Of a stretch of 64,000 nt of DNA, positions 54,281 to 63,157 are shown in pieces. Under the pieces are notes generated by a model. That model saw only the letters and a list, made by a program, of their open reading frames with translations. It did no database searches and was not told the origin of the DNA. This DNA is from DAITMV01 sp046318595 (GTDB lineage Bacteria; Pseudomonadota; Gammaproteobacteria; Burkholderiales; Burkholderiaceae_B). Where the stretch lies: contig JBKCTV010000091.1 of NCBI GenBank assembly GCA_046318595.1, positions 1-64,000 of the forward strand. The letters run 5' to 3'. Each line of letters begins with the position of its first letter. The first letter of the stretch is position 1. The position numbers were made by a program, and so were the translations under genes.

Positions 54281-55270
54281 ATGTTGAAAAAACTTTTGAT
54301 CCTTGCCGTGCTCGGGTTGCCGCTGGCGGCCCAGGCCGACAAAACACTGTTGAATGTCTCGTACGATCTCTCGCGCGAGCTGTATAAAGAGATCAACCAG
54401 GCTTTCATAAAATCCTGGCAGGAGAGCCGCCAGGAAACCCTGACGATCAACCAGTCGCACGGCGGATCGAGCAAACAGGCGATGGCCGTGGCCGCCGGGC
54501 TGGAAGCGGATGTCGTGACAATGAACCAATCGACCGACATCGACATGCTGGTCGAACGCGGCGGGCTGATTTCGAGCGACTGGCGTAAGGCTTTTCCCAA
54601 CAACGCCACGCCATACACCACGACTTCCGTCTTTCTGGTCCGCAAAGGCAATCCGAAAAAAATCCGCGACTGGAGTGACTTGGCGCGCGACGGCGTCTCG
54701 GTCGTGATCCCGAATCCGAAGCTGACCGGCAACGGCCGCTACAGCTACCTGGCCGCCTGGGGCAGTGTGCTCGATAAGGGTGGCAACGCCGCGCAGGCGC
54801 GCGAGTTCGTTGACAAAGTGTTTCATAACGTGCCCGTGTTCGACGGCGGTGGCCGGGCGGCCACCACCACGTTCACGCAGCGTGGCATCGGCGATGTCCT
54901 GGTGACTTTCGAAAACGAGGCGATCCTGATTGGACGCGAACTGGGGAAGGCCGACTTCGAAATCGTTTACCCATCGATCAGCATCGACGCCAGCGCCCCG
55001 GTCGCCATCGTCGATAAAGTCGTCGCTAAGCATGGCACGGCAGTGGAAGCCAAGGCTTACCTCGACTTTTTGTACTCGGACGCCGGGCAGCGTATCATCG
55101 CCAAGCACTTTTTTCGGCCCAGGTCGGCGGCGGTGCTGAAAGAAAACGCCAGGGTATTTCCGACGATCAAGATATTCACGGTGGAGCAGCTATTCGGCTC
55201 GTGGGCGCAGGTGCAGAAAGAGCATTTTGCCGATGGCGGAGTGTATGATCAGATGAGCAGGCCGAAGTAA
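54281..55270 (+). CDS. sbp: Sulfate ABC transporter substrate-binding protein
   Basis: This periplasmic protein captures sulfate (or thiosulfate) for the CysTWA importer. The 329-residue product has a signal peptide cut near AQA-DKT and the family blocks NVSYDLSRELYKEIN, SHGGSSKQAMAVAAGL and VTFENEAILI. CAGGGG lies before the ATG at 54281. No cysT, cysW or cysA gene is nearby, so this is a stand-alone binding protein in the window. Confidence 0.93.
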   Translation: MLKKLLILAVLGLPLAAQADKTLLNVSYDLSRELYKEINQAFIKSWQESRQETLTINQSHGGSSKQAMAVAAGLEADVVTMNQSTDIDMLVERGGLISSDWRKAFPNNATPYTTTSVFLVRKGNPKKIRDWSDLARDGVSVVIPNPKLTGNGRYSYLAAWGSVLDKGGNAAQAREFVDKVFHNVPVFDGGGRAATTTFTQRGIGDVLVTFENEAILIGRELGKADFEIVYPSISIDASAPVAIVDKVVAKHGTAVEAKAYLDFLYSDAGQRIIAKHFFRPRSAAVLKENARVFPTIKIFTVEQLFGSWAQVQKEHFADGGVYDQMSRPK

Positions 55271-55397
55271 TCGGGGTAGGCGGGCGGCTCTCAACGCATA
55301 TCAGGGCTGTTCCATCAAAAACTGAGGGTGAGGTAACAAACAATAGCTATCTTTTGCTGGGCGTCGTCTTTGCGAACCCTAATACCTCCCAGAAAAA

Positions 55398-56756
55398 TTA
55401 GGAAAGCTTGGCCAGACGTTCCGCTACTGACGCATCGAACTCCTTCCTGGCCAGCAGTTCTGCAATCTTCGATTGTCGGAACTTGAGTGCATCGGCGACG
55501 AACCCTCGTCGTTCTTCAATAACGGGCAGCACTTTCTTTCTCAGAAAGTCTCGCTCGACCGGCAAGAGCCGTTCGTCTCCGATGATTCTGGAGATAGCTG
55601 CCGGCAAGTCCACGCTCATCCGCGACAAGACGCCACGGACCAGCCTTGGTGCCACGCCAGCCTCATAGGCCATCGCATCCCAGTGCGGCCCCTCCACCCA
55701 GCCGGGCTTGTTCTCACCGGCGATTGCCATGGACATGGTCTGCCTTGGCAGGTAGGCCTCTACGCAGAGCATGTCATAAAACGGGGCCACGGCAGCTTTC
55801 TGTCCCCGCATTAGGAAAGCAATATTCTTGGCGTGCGCGTCCAGGTTGCCGATCAGATAGTTAAAGGCGACCCACTGGACAACTGCATTGACAGCCACGA
55901 TTGGACGATCGATGAACGTGCCTCGAAGAACCCCAAGCAAGTGGTGCAAACCCAGTCCGCCCTCGCTCTCGTATTTTTTTGAAGGCGCCACGCCCAGAGC
56001 CTGGCACAGGTCGATCTGATGAATCCGCCGGAACGTCCTCCCAGCAACTTTCTGCGCGTTCTGTTCCAGTCGCACCCGATCAAATCGTTCGATTGTATAT
56101 AGTGGCTCAGGCAGATGCAGCAAATCAACCGCAGGCACCGGAACCTTCAGCTCATGGGCCAGGCGCATACAGAAAAATTCGTTGGCCGGGCAGTGAGGGA
56201 AGTCCGCGCTGGCATTCTCTGGTTTGACGATATGGGTCGATGCCGCCGAACCTTCAGGCAGGAACATCGCGCCATGGGCGTCGATAAGCAGCCCCAGTTT
56301 TTCCTGGGCACCAGCCAGAGACATGCGGATTTTTTCCCATGACGCCATCAGAGGGAGGTTGCGCGCTCTGGATGCCTCAATCTTTTCCTGTAGTGCCTCT
56401 CTCGCGAGTGGGACCAAACTCTCTTTTGGCGCCACATCAAATCCTTCTGGTATCAGCGAAAGAGCTCCCGCAGTGTCCTGTCCGTGTCGAATCAGAAGCG
56501 CACAAGTGTCTCGGGGATCGATTCTGTCTCGGAGGGCGATCAGGTCTCGCAGTCTGCCTTCGGGTAACAGGTTCTCGAAGAACCATTCAACCTGCTTGGC
56601 GTCTGTAGTGTCTTCAAATATTCGGGTGGCAATCGGAAAATTGGGCGATAACGCATAATCCTTCCACTCGGCCGAGTAGCTGAACTTCCACCGTCCATTT
56701 TCGATTTCAATGGTTCCGACCGGGATACCGTTGGCCGAGACATTCAAAGCGTTCAT
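55398..56756 (-). CDS. hipA: HipA-type serine/threonine kinase toxin
   Basis: HipA toxins phosphorylate host proteins such as glutamyl-tRNA synthetase and cause growth arrest. The 452-residue product (E. coli 440) has the HipA N-terminal domain (GTIEIENGRWKFSYSAEW), the P-loop with the auto-phosphorylated serine in SLAGAQEKLGLL, the catalytic aspartate in GNLDAHAKNIAF and the metal aspartate in FYDMLC. All key residues are present, so the kinase is probably active. The start overlaps the hipB stop by 4 bp. Confidence 0.93.
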   Translation of the reverse strand: MNALNVSANGIPVGTIEIENGRWKFSYSAEWKDYALSPNFPIATRIFEDTTDAKQVEWFFENLLPEGRLRDLIALRDRIDPRDTCALLIRHGQDTAGALSLIPEGFDVAPKESLVPLAREALQEKIEASRARNLPLMASWEKIRMSLAGAQEKLGLLIDAHGAMFLPEGSAASTHIVKPENASADFPHCPANEFFCMRLAHELKVPVPAVDLLHLPEPLYTIERFDRVRLEQNAQKVAGRTFRRIHQIDLCQALGVAPSKKYESEGGLGLHHLLGVLRGTFIDRPIVAVNAVVQWVAFNYLIGNLDAHAKNIAFLMRGQKAAVAPFYDMLCVEAYLPRQTMSMAIAGENKPGWVEGPHWDAMAYEAGVAPRLVRGVLSRMSVDLPAAISRIIGDERLLPVERDFLRKKVLPVIEERRGFVADALKFRQSKIAELLARKEFDASVAERLAKLS

Positions 56757-56989
56757 GCCGTTTCACCTGGCAATCTCAACCTGAGGTCAATACCGAACCG
56801 GCTGCAGACGGACAGTACTTTTCCGATCTGGGCTGTCGGTTTCCCTTGCTCCAGGCCGTTAAGAAAGGGCAAACTAACGTTGCACAGCGCAGCGGCATCG
56901 CGTTGAGTCAGTCCAGATTCCTTGCGCACAGCCCGCAGAATCTCCCCAAGCTCGACGACAGAGGAAATACCAAGCTCCCTGTTTACCAT
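56753..56989 (-). CDS. hipB: HipB-type antitoxin (helix-turn-helix repressor)
   Basis: The 78-residue product is a Cro/C1-type helix-turn-helix protein (LRAVRKESGLTQRDAAALC, then VSLPFLNGLEQGKPT). It should neutralise HipA and repress its own operon. The start has a strong GGAGG ribosome site. Nested palindromes 20-80 bp upstream are likely its operators. Confidence 0.92.
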   Translation of the reverse strand: MVNRELGISSVVELGEILRAVRKESGLTQRDAAALCNVSLPFLNGLEQGKPTAQIGKVLSVCSRFGIDLRLRLPGETA

Positions 56990-57299
56990 AGCCCCTCCGA
57001 TAATGATAAACGATCATTGAATTTTGCCTTGTATTAGCCTCTCAATGCAAGGAAAACTAAATGATCGTTGATGCTAGACTTGGCTTACGCAGTGTCATCA
57101 CCAGACTTGCTAAAATGGCGGGAGCGCACGCGGCAACCGACGATTCCTCAGTCCTGTCGAGCGCTCAATCACACTGAATCGTCTGTGGTTCTGGCGCGTT
57201 GCATGCCGAAGTTTTGTCCTGCGAACACAGGGCATGACCGCACGTTGCCTGATCGGTAGCGATGGTCAGTGCCTGGTGCGACACTGCCACTTAAAATAA
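56990..57299. other. Intergenic region between hipB and the LRR gene
   Basis: This 310-bp gap lies between the divergent hipB and LRR-protein genes. The hipB-proximal 80 bp contain the nested palindromes. In the remaining 230 bp I see no gene, RNA or clear terminator. A short open frame at 57068-57259 lacks protein character. Confidence 0.5.
57009..57069. promoter_or_regulatory. Nested inverted repeats, probable HipB operators
   Basis: The outer arms AACGATCATT (57009-57018) and AATGATCGTT (57060-57069) are perfect 10-bp inverted repeats. Inside them, CCTTGTATT (57027-57035) and AATGCAAGG (57044-57052) match at 8 of 9 positions, flanked by T and A runs. Location 20-80 bp upstream of hipB fits autoregulation by HipB. 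The sequence differs from the TATCC-N8-GGATA operators of E. coli hipBA. Confidence 0.6.
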
Positions 57300-59102
57300 G
57301 TGGAACTAAATTCAAGCGCCAGGCCACTCAGAGGTGTTAACCGACCTTCAGACGAGACAGCCGTGCGTTTAATCACCCCCTTCAACTTTTCTTGCTTAAA
57401 ACCGCAAACCGAACCATCTAGCCAGCCCCAGCATTTAGGGTGCATGACGATTCTGGAGCACATGGAAGATAAAATGCGCCAGCACGGCTGCAATGAACGC
57501 TTGGTCAAGCAATTCCACCATTACGCAAAATGGATCAATTCAAAACAAGACAGTATTTATGCTGCGAACTTGCAAGCTGATTTAGAAGCGCACGGCTACG
57601 ATCCTGAGCATGTGCAATCGGTCGTCAAGAGAATGAAAAAGTTTTTGGGAACTGTTGCGTACTTACATAATACTTTGTCTGTGGATGAGGTAATTTTGTC
57701 TGCTTTCTGTACGTTCGGAATTTTGCCAGTTGTTGTGGCTGGGATAAGCGTTATCAGTCATGGAATGAGCATTCTTAGAGGCCACGTCAAGGCAGATCTA
57801 GAGGAGTTTCGCCCTCAAGAGGGTAGTTTGGGAGGTGTGCTCAGCCCAGAAATTGCGCAATTCCGTGACGTGAAATATTTGTTTCTTAGTAAACAGAATC
57901 TAGAAGCCTTGCCAGCACAAATTGGACAGCTCGAAAAATTGACTTACTTGGAACTCCGTCAAAATAGGCTGACAGCCTTGCCAGCACAAATTGGACAGCT
58001 CGAAAAATTGACTTCCTTGGAACTCAGTCAAAATAGGCTGACCGATCTGCCAGATACCTTACGAGAGTTGAAGGAATTACGCCGGTTGAATTTAGCTTCG
58101 AACAGTTTTACCCGCGTTCCGGACGTTTTGTTTGATCTTCATCCTGAAGCGGAAATTTTTTTAGTGGGCAATCCGTTGCCGCCGGAAGAGATCCAGCGCG
58201 TTGAGGCAGAGCTGGCACGCCGACGTCAGGCAGGGGACCCACAGCCGCCGACTATAATATGTGTGCGGCGACGTCGACGTGGTGAAATCGCCAATCCAGG
58301 CGACCCATTACAAGATGCCGCGCGTAATCGCATGAACGTACATCATGCAGGTCTGACTAAGACCGTGGCCGATCGTATCGAACAGCTCGCCGCGCAGTTC
58401 CCGAAAGACCTGAAAGGTCATAAGAAGGCACAGCGGCAGCAAATAAGAGAAATTAAGCAGCGTTTGGAAACAGCTTTTTCTACCTATGGCGGCGACCAGG
58501 CCTATTTAATGAAAATAGCGCGTAACAATGCAGACCGCATGTTCAGCGCCGGGCTTGGCGAACGAGTTGGTTTCTTCAACGATTTTCGCTATTCGACGGG
58601 GCATGTTTTGTCGTATGTATTTCTTGCATTAGAACGGCAATGGGAGCTGACGCCTTCTGAGCATTTACAAGAGGCGAAAGAGAACGGCATTCGAATGCTC
58701 ATCGATCGCCTTCACGCCGCCGGAGATGGTTGCGATACCCGCTTGATCGAAGAGGTATTTCAAGTTTCCGGCGCGGCCTTATCGGTCTATGCCACTCAGC
58801 ATTCTGAAATTATTGGCACCACGCCCATCGCCACATTATCGCGCTCCGAGCTACGTGATGTGGTGTTTCCAGTGGCCATAAAGGAGTTTCAGAAATTGTT
58901 GTCTGGTCCTTCGGGTTCGAGCAGAACTGAGGGCGATCTGCAAGATGAGTTTGTCACCGCGCTGCATGCCGAAGTGCAGCGCAACCATCCGAACATTTCC
59001 GCAGACCAATTGACGGGTTATCTCAATGAGGAAATTCTGCCAGCTTGGGACGATTTCAAAGAGCAGGTATTAGAGCTGCCAGAGAACCAAGGCAAACAAT
59101 GA
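57300..59102 (+). CDS. Leucine-rich-repeat protein, effector-like
   Basis: The product is 600 residues from a GTG at 57300; GTG 57363 and ATG 57444 are alternatives and none has a strong ribosome site. After a Ser/Pro/Gln-containing leader and a helical domain, a hydrophobic segment lies near 140-160. Three to four leucine-rich repeats follow (about 190-290; LPAQIGQLEKLTYLELRQN type). After them comes a basic Arg-rich linker (RRRRRGE) and an alpha-helical domain (about 340-600) I do not recognise. The order resembles LRR effectors of type III secretion systems, but the CxD motif of NEL ubiquitin ligases is not seen. No secretion genes or chaperone are adjacent. Confidence 0.65.
   Translation: MELNSSARPLRGVNRPSDETAVRLITPFNFSCLKPQTEPSSQPQHLGCMTILEHMEDKMRQHGCNERLVKQFHHYAKWINSKQDSIYAANLQADLEAHGYDPEHVQSVVKRMKKFLGTVAYLHNTLSVDEVILSAFCTFGILPVVVAGISVISHGMSILRGHVKADLEEFRPQEGSLGGVLSPEIAQFRDVKYLFLSKQNLEALPAQIGQLEKLTYLELRQNRLTALPAQIGQLEKLTSLELSQNRLTDLPDTLRELKELRRLNLASNSFTRVPDVLFDLHPEAEIFLVGNPLPPEEIQRVEAELARRRQAGDPQPPTIICVRRRRRGEIANPGDPLQDAARNRMNVHHAGLTKTVADRIEQLAAQFPKDLKGHKKAQRQQIREIKQRLETAFSTYGGDQAYLMKIARNNADRMFSAGLGERVGFFNDFRYSTGHVLSYVFLALERQWELTPSEHLQEAKENGIRMLIDRLHAAGDGCDTRLIEEVFQVSGAALSVYATQHSEIIGTTPIATLSRSELRDVVFPVAIKEFQKLLSGPSGSSRTEGDLQDEFVTALHAEVQRNHPNISADQLTGYLNEEILPAWDDFKEQVLELPENQGKQ
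57906..58043 (+). repeat. Tandem 69-bp near-identical LRR repeat
   Basis: Units 57906-57974 and 57975-58043 each encode 23 residues and differ at only three of 69 bases. Neighbouring LRR units are much more diverged, so this is a recent duplication within the gene. Confidence 0.93.
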
Positions 59103-59114
59103 GAAGCCCACGCC

Positions 59115-61388
59115 TCAACGTCGCCGCGCCTCGAACACGCCGGTGACGTCCATGAGCAGGGATAGCGCTTTGTGCAACTGGGCAGCGCTGCGTACCTCGA
59201 CGGTGAATTGCATCTTGGCAATGTTTTGCTGCGATTGGGTGTTTACGCCGATGACATTGATCTTCTCGCGCGAAAACACTTCCGAAATGTCGCGCAGCAG
59301 ACTTTGCCGGTCGTTCGCGAACACGACGAGATCGACCGGATACAGCCGTTCTCCGGCCTCGCCCCAACTAGTCTCGATCAGGCGCTCGGGTTGTTGACGG
59401 GCGATGGCGCTGAGGTTGGCGCAGCCGATGCGGTGAATGGAAATGCCCTTGCCCCGGGTCACATAACCCAGAATGCGGTCGGGCGGGGCGGGGCGGCAGC
59501 AACGCGCCAGCTGGGTCAGCAAGGCGTCGACGCCGACGACCAGCACATCCGACTTGCCGGGATCTGGGCTTGCCCGCCGCAGCAGCTTCAGGCGGGCATC
59601 CTCCTCGACCGGCGCAGCAGGTGGCTGCAGCGCATGCTCGATGGCCCGCGGGCGGATTTCCTCCCGGGCGAGCGCGCCGTAAAGGTCCTGGGCCTGCGCG
59701 TAGCCGAGCCGGGCGGCCAGCCCATCATGCCCTAAAACGGTCTGGCCGATGCGCTGCAACTCGCGCTCGACCAGTTGCCGGCCCCGGTCCAGGGTTTCCT
59801 TGAGCTCCTGCTGCGCAAACCACTGCCGGACTTTTTGTTTGGCGCGGTGACTCACCAGATAAGCCAGTTGCGGGTTCAGCCAGTCGCGTGACGGCCCGGC
59901 CGCGTCATTGTCGCGCGCGGTGATGATGTCGACGGTTTGGCCGTTTTGCAGGGGTTTATTGAGCGGCACCAGGGCGCCGTCGACTTTGGCGCCACGGCAT
60001 TTGTGGCCCAGCTCGGTATGCAGGCGGTAGGCAAAGTCGAGCGCGGTGCTGCCTGGCGGCAGTTCGAGTACCCGGCCTTGGGGCGTGAACACATACACTT
60101 TGTCGGCGTCGGGCGGCTCGTGCCCTGCGCCTGGGCCAAGCTGCGGCTCGGCGATGTTGCCGGTTACATCCGCTTTCCACGCCAGCAGCTGGCGTAGCCA
60201 AGCGATCCGGTCTTCGAAGCCGCCCTCGGCGCGGCTGTTGCCGTCCTGAGCGGCCTTGCCCGCCTCTTTGTAGCGCCAGTGCGCCGCCACGCCGTATTCG
60301 GCGAATTTGTGCATGTCGTGGGTACGGATCTGCACCTCCAGGGTTTTGCCCTCCTGGTCGGTGACGACCGTGTGCAGCGACTGATAGCCGTTGGCCTTGG
60401 GTTTGGCGATATAGTCGTCGAACTCGCGCGCGATCGGTTGCCAGAGCTCGTGCACGATGCCGAGTACGGTATAGCAGCTTTTCACGTCATCGACGATGAT
60501 ACGGCAGGCGCGCACGTCGTAGAGCTGATCGAAGCTGAGATGCTTCTCGCGCATCTTGTTCCAGATGCTGAAAATGTGTTTGGGGCGACCGGTAATCTCG
60601 GCGGTGATGTCGAGCAGGCCTAGCCGTTCGCGCAGTGTACCGATGCACCGCTCGATGAAAGCTTCACGCTCGATACGCTTCTCGTCGAGCAGGCCGGCGA
60701 TTTGTTTGTAGGTCGGGCCGTCGAGCAGGCGAAACGCCAGGTCTTCCATTTCCCATTTGATCTGCCACAAGCCGAGCCGGTTGGCGAGTGGCGCATACAG
60801 ATCGAGCGTTTCGCGCGCATGCAGTTTGGACAGCTCGCTCAACGCCGGAGAATGGCCGAGTTTGATGCCATCATGCGTGCTGAAAAACCGCAAGGTCTGC
60901 AAACGCGAGCACAAGCGGACCAGCACGACGCGCACGTCGCTGGCCATCGCAAGCAGCATCTTGCGCAGTGTCTCAATTTGATTGGACCAGCGCGCTGTGC
61001 TTGCGATTGCTTGCTGCGGCGACGATCCCGCGAGCGTAATCGCGCGCAGGCGGTACAACTGGCGCAGGCTGCTCAGCATCCGGCTGATCGAACGACCGAA
61101 CGTTTTTTCGACGTCGGCTTCGAGATCCGGCTCGAAAAAACACAAGGCAGATAGCAGGCCGGCAATCCGCGTGTCGGCGTCGGCGCGTAATTCGGTCAGG
61201 ATCTGTACGACGCCTGCTAGGTGCAGCAGGGCCGGTTCCTCGGTATCCAGCAAGCGATCGCCGGCTCGCAGATGGGCAAAGCCGAACGCCTGCTCGACAC
61301 GCGCTTTGTCCTCCGCACTCAACAACGCAAAAGCCAGTTTGTCGGATGGGTGTTCGATGGGCGCCAGCCGGGATGCGACAGAGACCAT
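59115..61388 (-). CDS. relA: (p)ppGpp synthetase RelA
   Basis: RelA makes (p)ppGpp on ribosomes stalled with uncharged tRNA. The 757-residue product has a degenerate N-terminal hydrolase domain: the catalytic HD pair of SpoT is missing (the aligned stretch reads LLSALCFFEPD), so it should lack hydrolase activity. The synthetase domain carries the EFDDYIAKPKANGYQSLHT block; EFDD is the EXDD signature of monofunctional RelA rather than the RXKD of SpoT. TGS, zinc-finger and ACT domains follow. Its start overlaps the alpha/beta hydrolase stop (TAATG). Confidence 0.93.
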   Translation of the reverse strand: MVSVASRLAPIEHPSDKLAFALLSAEDKARVEQAFGFAHLRAGDRLLDTEEPALLHLAGVVQILTELRADADTRIAGLLSALCFFEPDLEADVEKTFGRSISRMLSSLRQLYRLRAITLAGSSPQQAIASTARWSNQIETLRKMLLAMASDVRVVLVRLCSRLQTLRFFSTHDGIKLGHSPALSELSKLHARETLDLYAPLANRLGLWQIKWEMEDLAFRLLDGPTYKQIAGLLDEKRIEREAFIERCIGTLRERLGLLDITAEITGRPKHIFSIWNKMREKHLSFDQLYDVRACRIIVDDVKSCYTVLGIVHELWQPIAREFDDYIAKPKANGYQSLHTVVTDQEGKTLEVQIRTHDMHKFAEYGVAAHWRYKEAGKAAQDGNSRAEGGFEDRIAWLRQLLAWKADVTGNIAEPQLGPGAGHEPPDADKVYVFTPQGRVLELPPGSTALDFAYRLHTELGHKCRGAKVDGALVPLNKPLQNGQTVDIITARDNDAAGPSRDWLNPQLAYLVSHRAKQKVRQWFAQQELKETLDRGRQLVERELQRIGQTVLGHDGLAARLGYAQAQDLYGALAREEIRPRAIEHALQPPAAPVEEDARLKLLRRASPDPGKSDVLVVGVDALLTQLARCCRPAPPDRILGYVTRGKGISIHRIGCANLSAIARQQPERLIETSWGEAGERLYPVDLVVFANDRQSLLRDISEVFSREKINVIGVNTQSQQNIAKMQFTVEVRSAAQLHKALSLLMDVTGVFEARRR

Positions 61389-62251
61389 TAGCCGAACAAA
61401 AACTCTTCGATCACGCGGATCTGCGATTCGTTCATGAAGGTCGGCGCATGACCGACGTCCTCGATTTCCACCAGTCGTGCCCGGGGGCCGCGTGCCTGCA
61501 TGGCGTGCGCGGTGTCGAGGCTCAGCAGATCGGACTCACGGCCGCGGATCAGGAGTGTTTCGGCGCTGATGGCGTCGTAGGCTTGCCAGAGCGCCATCTG
61601 GTTTTGTGCGGTCAGCTCCGGCGTGACGGCTTGGAACACCTCGCCGATGGCGGGGTCGTAATGCAGCTTGAAGCCATCGCCGTCGGGCTTGAGCACGTTG
61701 TCGGTCAACATTTGCCATTGGGCGTCGGTGTGTGCACCGAAGGGCGCGCTGTTGGTGCGGACGAAGTTCACGGCATGTGCGCGGGTCGGGAAATGCGGCG
61801 CCTGAGCGAGGTAGTTGCCGATGCGTTGCAGCGCGTCCAGGTCGAGCACCGGGCCGATGTCGTTTAGAATCAGTTTACGGATGGTGTTATGCGGCAGGCT
61901 GGCGAAGCCCATGCCGATCAGGCCGCCCATCGAGGTGCCGAGCCAGTCGAGCGTTACGGCATCGGCCCGTGCGGCGAGGGCGACGCAAGCCGCGACATAG
62001 TTTGGTATGGTGTATAGGGCGCCGTTCGGCAGCCAGTCCGAGCGGCCCCGGCCGGGCATGTCGGGCGCGATGATCCGAACCCGGTCGCTCAGCGTCGCGG
62101 CCAGCGTGGCAAAGTCGTTGCCGGCTCGCGTCAGGCCGTGCACGCAGAGCAAAACATGTGGATTTTCCGGGTCGCCCCATTCTTGATAAGCCAGGGTTTG
62201 CAAGCCCACAGGGCTCAGCCACTGGACGGTTCGTTGTGCGGGCGTCAGCAT
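61388..62251 (-). CDS. Alpha/beta-hydrolase
   Basis: The 287-residue product has the alpha/beta-hydrolase fold: oxyanion region VHGLTRAGNDF, DMPGRGRSDWLP, the nucleophile elbow GTSMGG, and a final catalytic histidine in VGHAPTF. Substrate unknown. Its stop overlaps the relA start, and it lies 9 bp after the Anbu gene on the same strand, so it may be co-transcribed with both. Confidence 0.88.
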   Translation of the reverse strand: MLTPAQRTVQWLSPVGLQTLAYQEWGDPENPHVLLCVHGLTRAGNDFATLAATLSDRVRIIAPDMPGRGRSDWLPNGALYTIPNYVAACVALAARADAVTLDWLGTSMGGLIGMGFASLPHNTIRKLILNDIGPVLDLDALQRIGNYLAQAPHFPTRAHAVNFVRTNSAPFGAHTDAQWQMLTDNVLKPDGDGFKLHYDPAIGEVFQAVTPELTAQNQMALWQAYDAISAETLLIRGRESDLLSLDTAHAMQARGPRARLVEIEDVGHAPTFMNESQIRVIEEFLFG

Positions 62252-62260
62252 CGTTATCCT

Positions 62261-63079
62261 TTAGATTGGTGGAGATTCATCCGGCGCACTGTCCGGGTCG
62301 GCGACCCATAAACCTTTGGCGTTCGATTCCCGGCCGGCATCGCTGTTCCAGGCAGGGTTTGGCAGCTCGGCAAACACCTGTTTGAGGCGCTCGCCCCACA
62401 TACCGCGGATCGATTGAAAATAGTCGTTTTCTCTGTTGATATGGGCGAACCGGGTCATTCTCAGGCTGTCGGCCTCATAGCACAGCAGGTCGAGTGGAAA
62501 GCCGACCGAGACATTCGAGCGCAGCGTCGAATCCATCGAAATCAACAGGCACTTGACCGCTTCCTCTAAGGACGTGCCGGCTTTGACGACTCGGTCCAGA
62601 ATCGGTTTGCCGTATTTGGATTCTCCAATTTGAAAATAGAGGTTTTCTTCGGTGGCTTCGATGAAATTGCCAGCCGAGTAAATATGAAAAACGCGGCAGC
62701 CTTCGCCTTTGATCTGCCCGCCGACGATCACGTTGCAGTTGAACTCGACCCCGAACTCGGCCAATGCCGCCGCGTCGCGCGCATGCACTTCGCGCAAAGC
62801 GTCGCCAACCACTTCGGCCACGTCGAACATGCTCGCGGCGTTCCAGAGCGTCGTCACGGGCTTGTCGGGCCGGATACGCTGGCGTCGGCTCAGCCGCTCT
62901 TTGACGGCCTGGGTGATCGCCAGGTTGCCGGCCGACATCAGCACCACGACCCGCTCTCCGGGCTTTTCGAAAACCGCCATTTTGCGGAAAGCACTGATCT
63001 GGTCGACCCCGGCATTGGTCAGTGAGTCCGACAGGAAAACGATGCCGGCGTGAATCCGAGTAGCGACACAATAAGTCAT
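62261..63079 (-). CDS. Anbu proteasome-like peptidase
   Basis: The 272-residue product begins MTYCVATR and matches Anbu (ancestral beta subunit), a self-compartmentalising relative of HslV and proteasome beta subunits. Removal of Met1 would expose Thr2 as the N-terminal nucleophile. SDSLTNAGVDQISAFRKM is the conserved stretch after it. Anbu genes usually lie with alpha-E, transglutaminase-like and ATP-grasp genes; here an alpha-E gene is directly upstream. Its physiological substrate is unsettled. Confidence 0.88.
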   Translation of the reverse strand: MTYCVATRIHAGIVFLSDSLTNAGVDQISAFRKMAVFEKPGERVVVLMSAGNLAITQAVKERLSRRQRIRPDKPVTTLWNAASMFDVAEVVGDALREVHARDAAALAEFGVEFNCNVIVGGQIKGEGCRVFHIYSAGNFIEATEENLYFQIGESKYGKPILDRVVKAGTSLEEAVKCLLISMDSTLRSNVSVGFPLDLLCYEADSLRMTRFAHINRENDYFQSIRGMWGERLKQVFAELPNPAWNSDAGRESNAKGLWVADPDSAPDESPPI

Positions 63080-63157
63080 GGAATTCGATCAAAGTTTTTA
63101 TCGATTGTAGTCGCCGGAACTGAAAAAGTCCGCCGGATGACGGCGTGATCGTTGCGT

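Noticed and set aside
57300..59102. Assignment of the LRR protein as a NEL-type ubiquitin ligase
   Set aside because: The C-terminal domain does not show the CxD catalytic motif or other NEL blocks.
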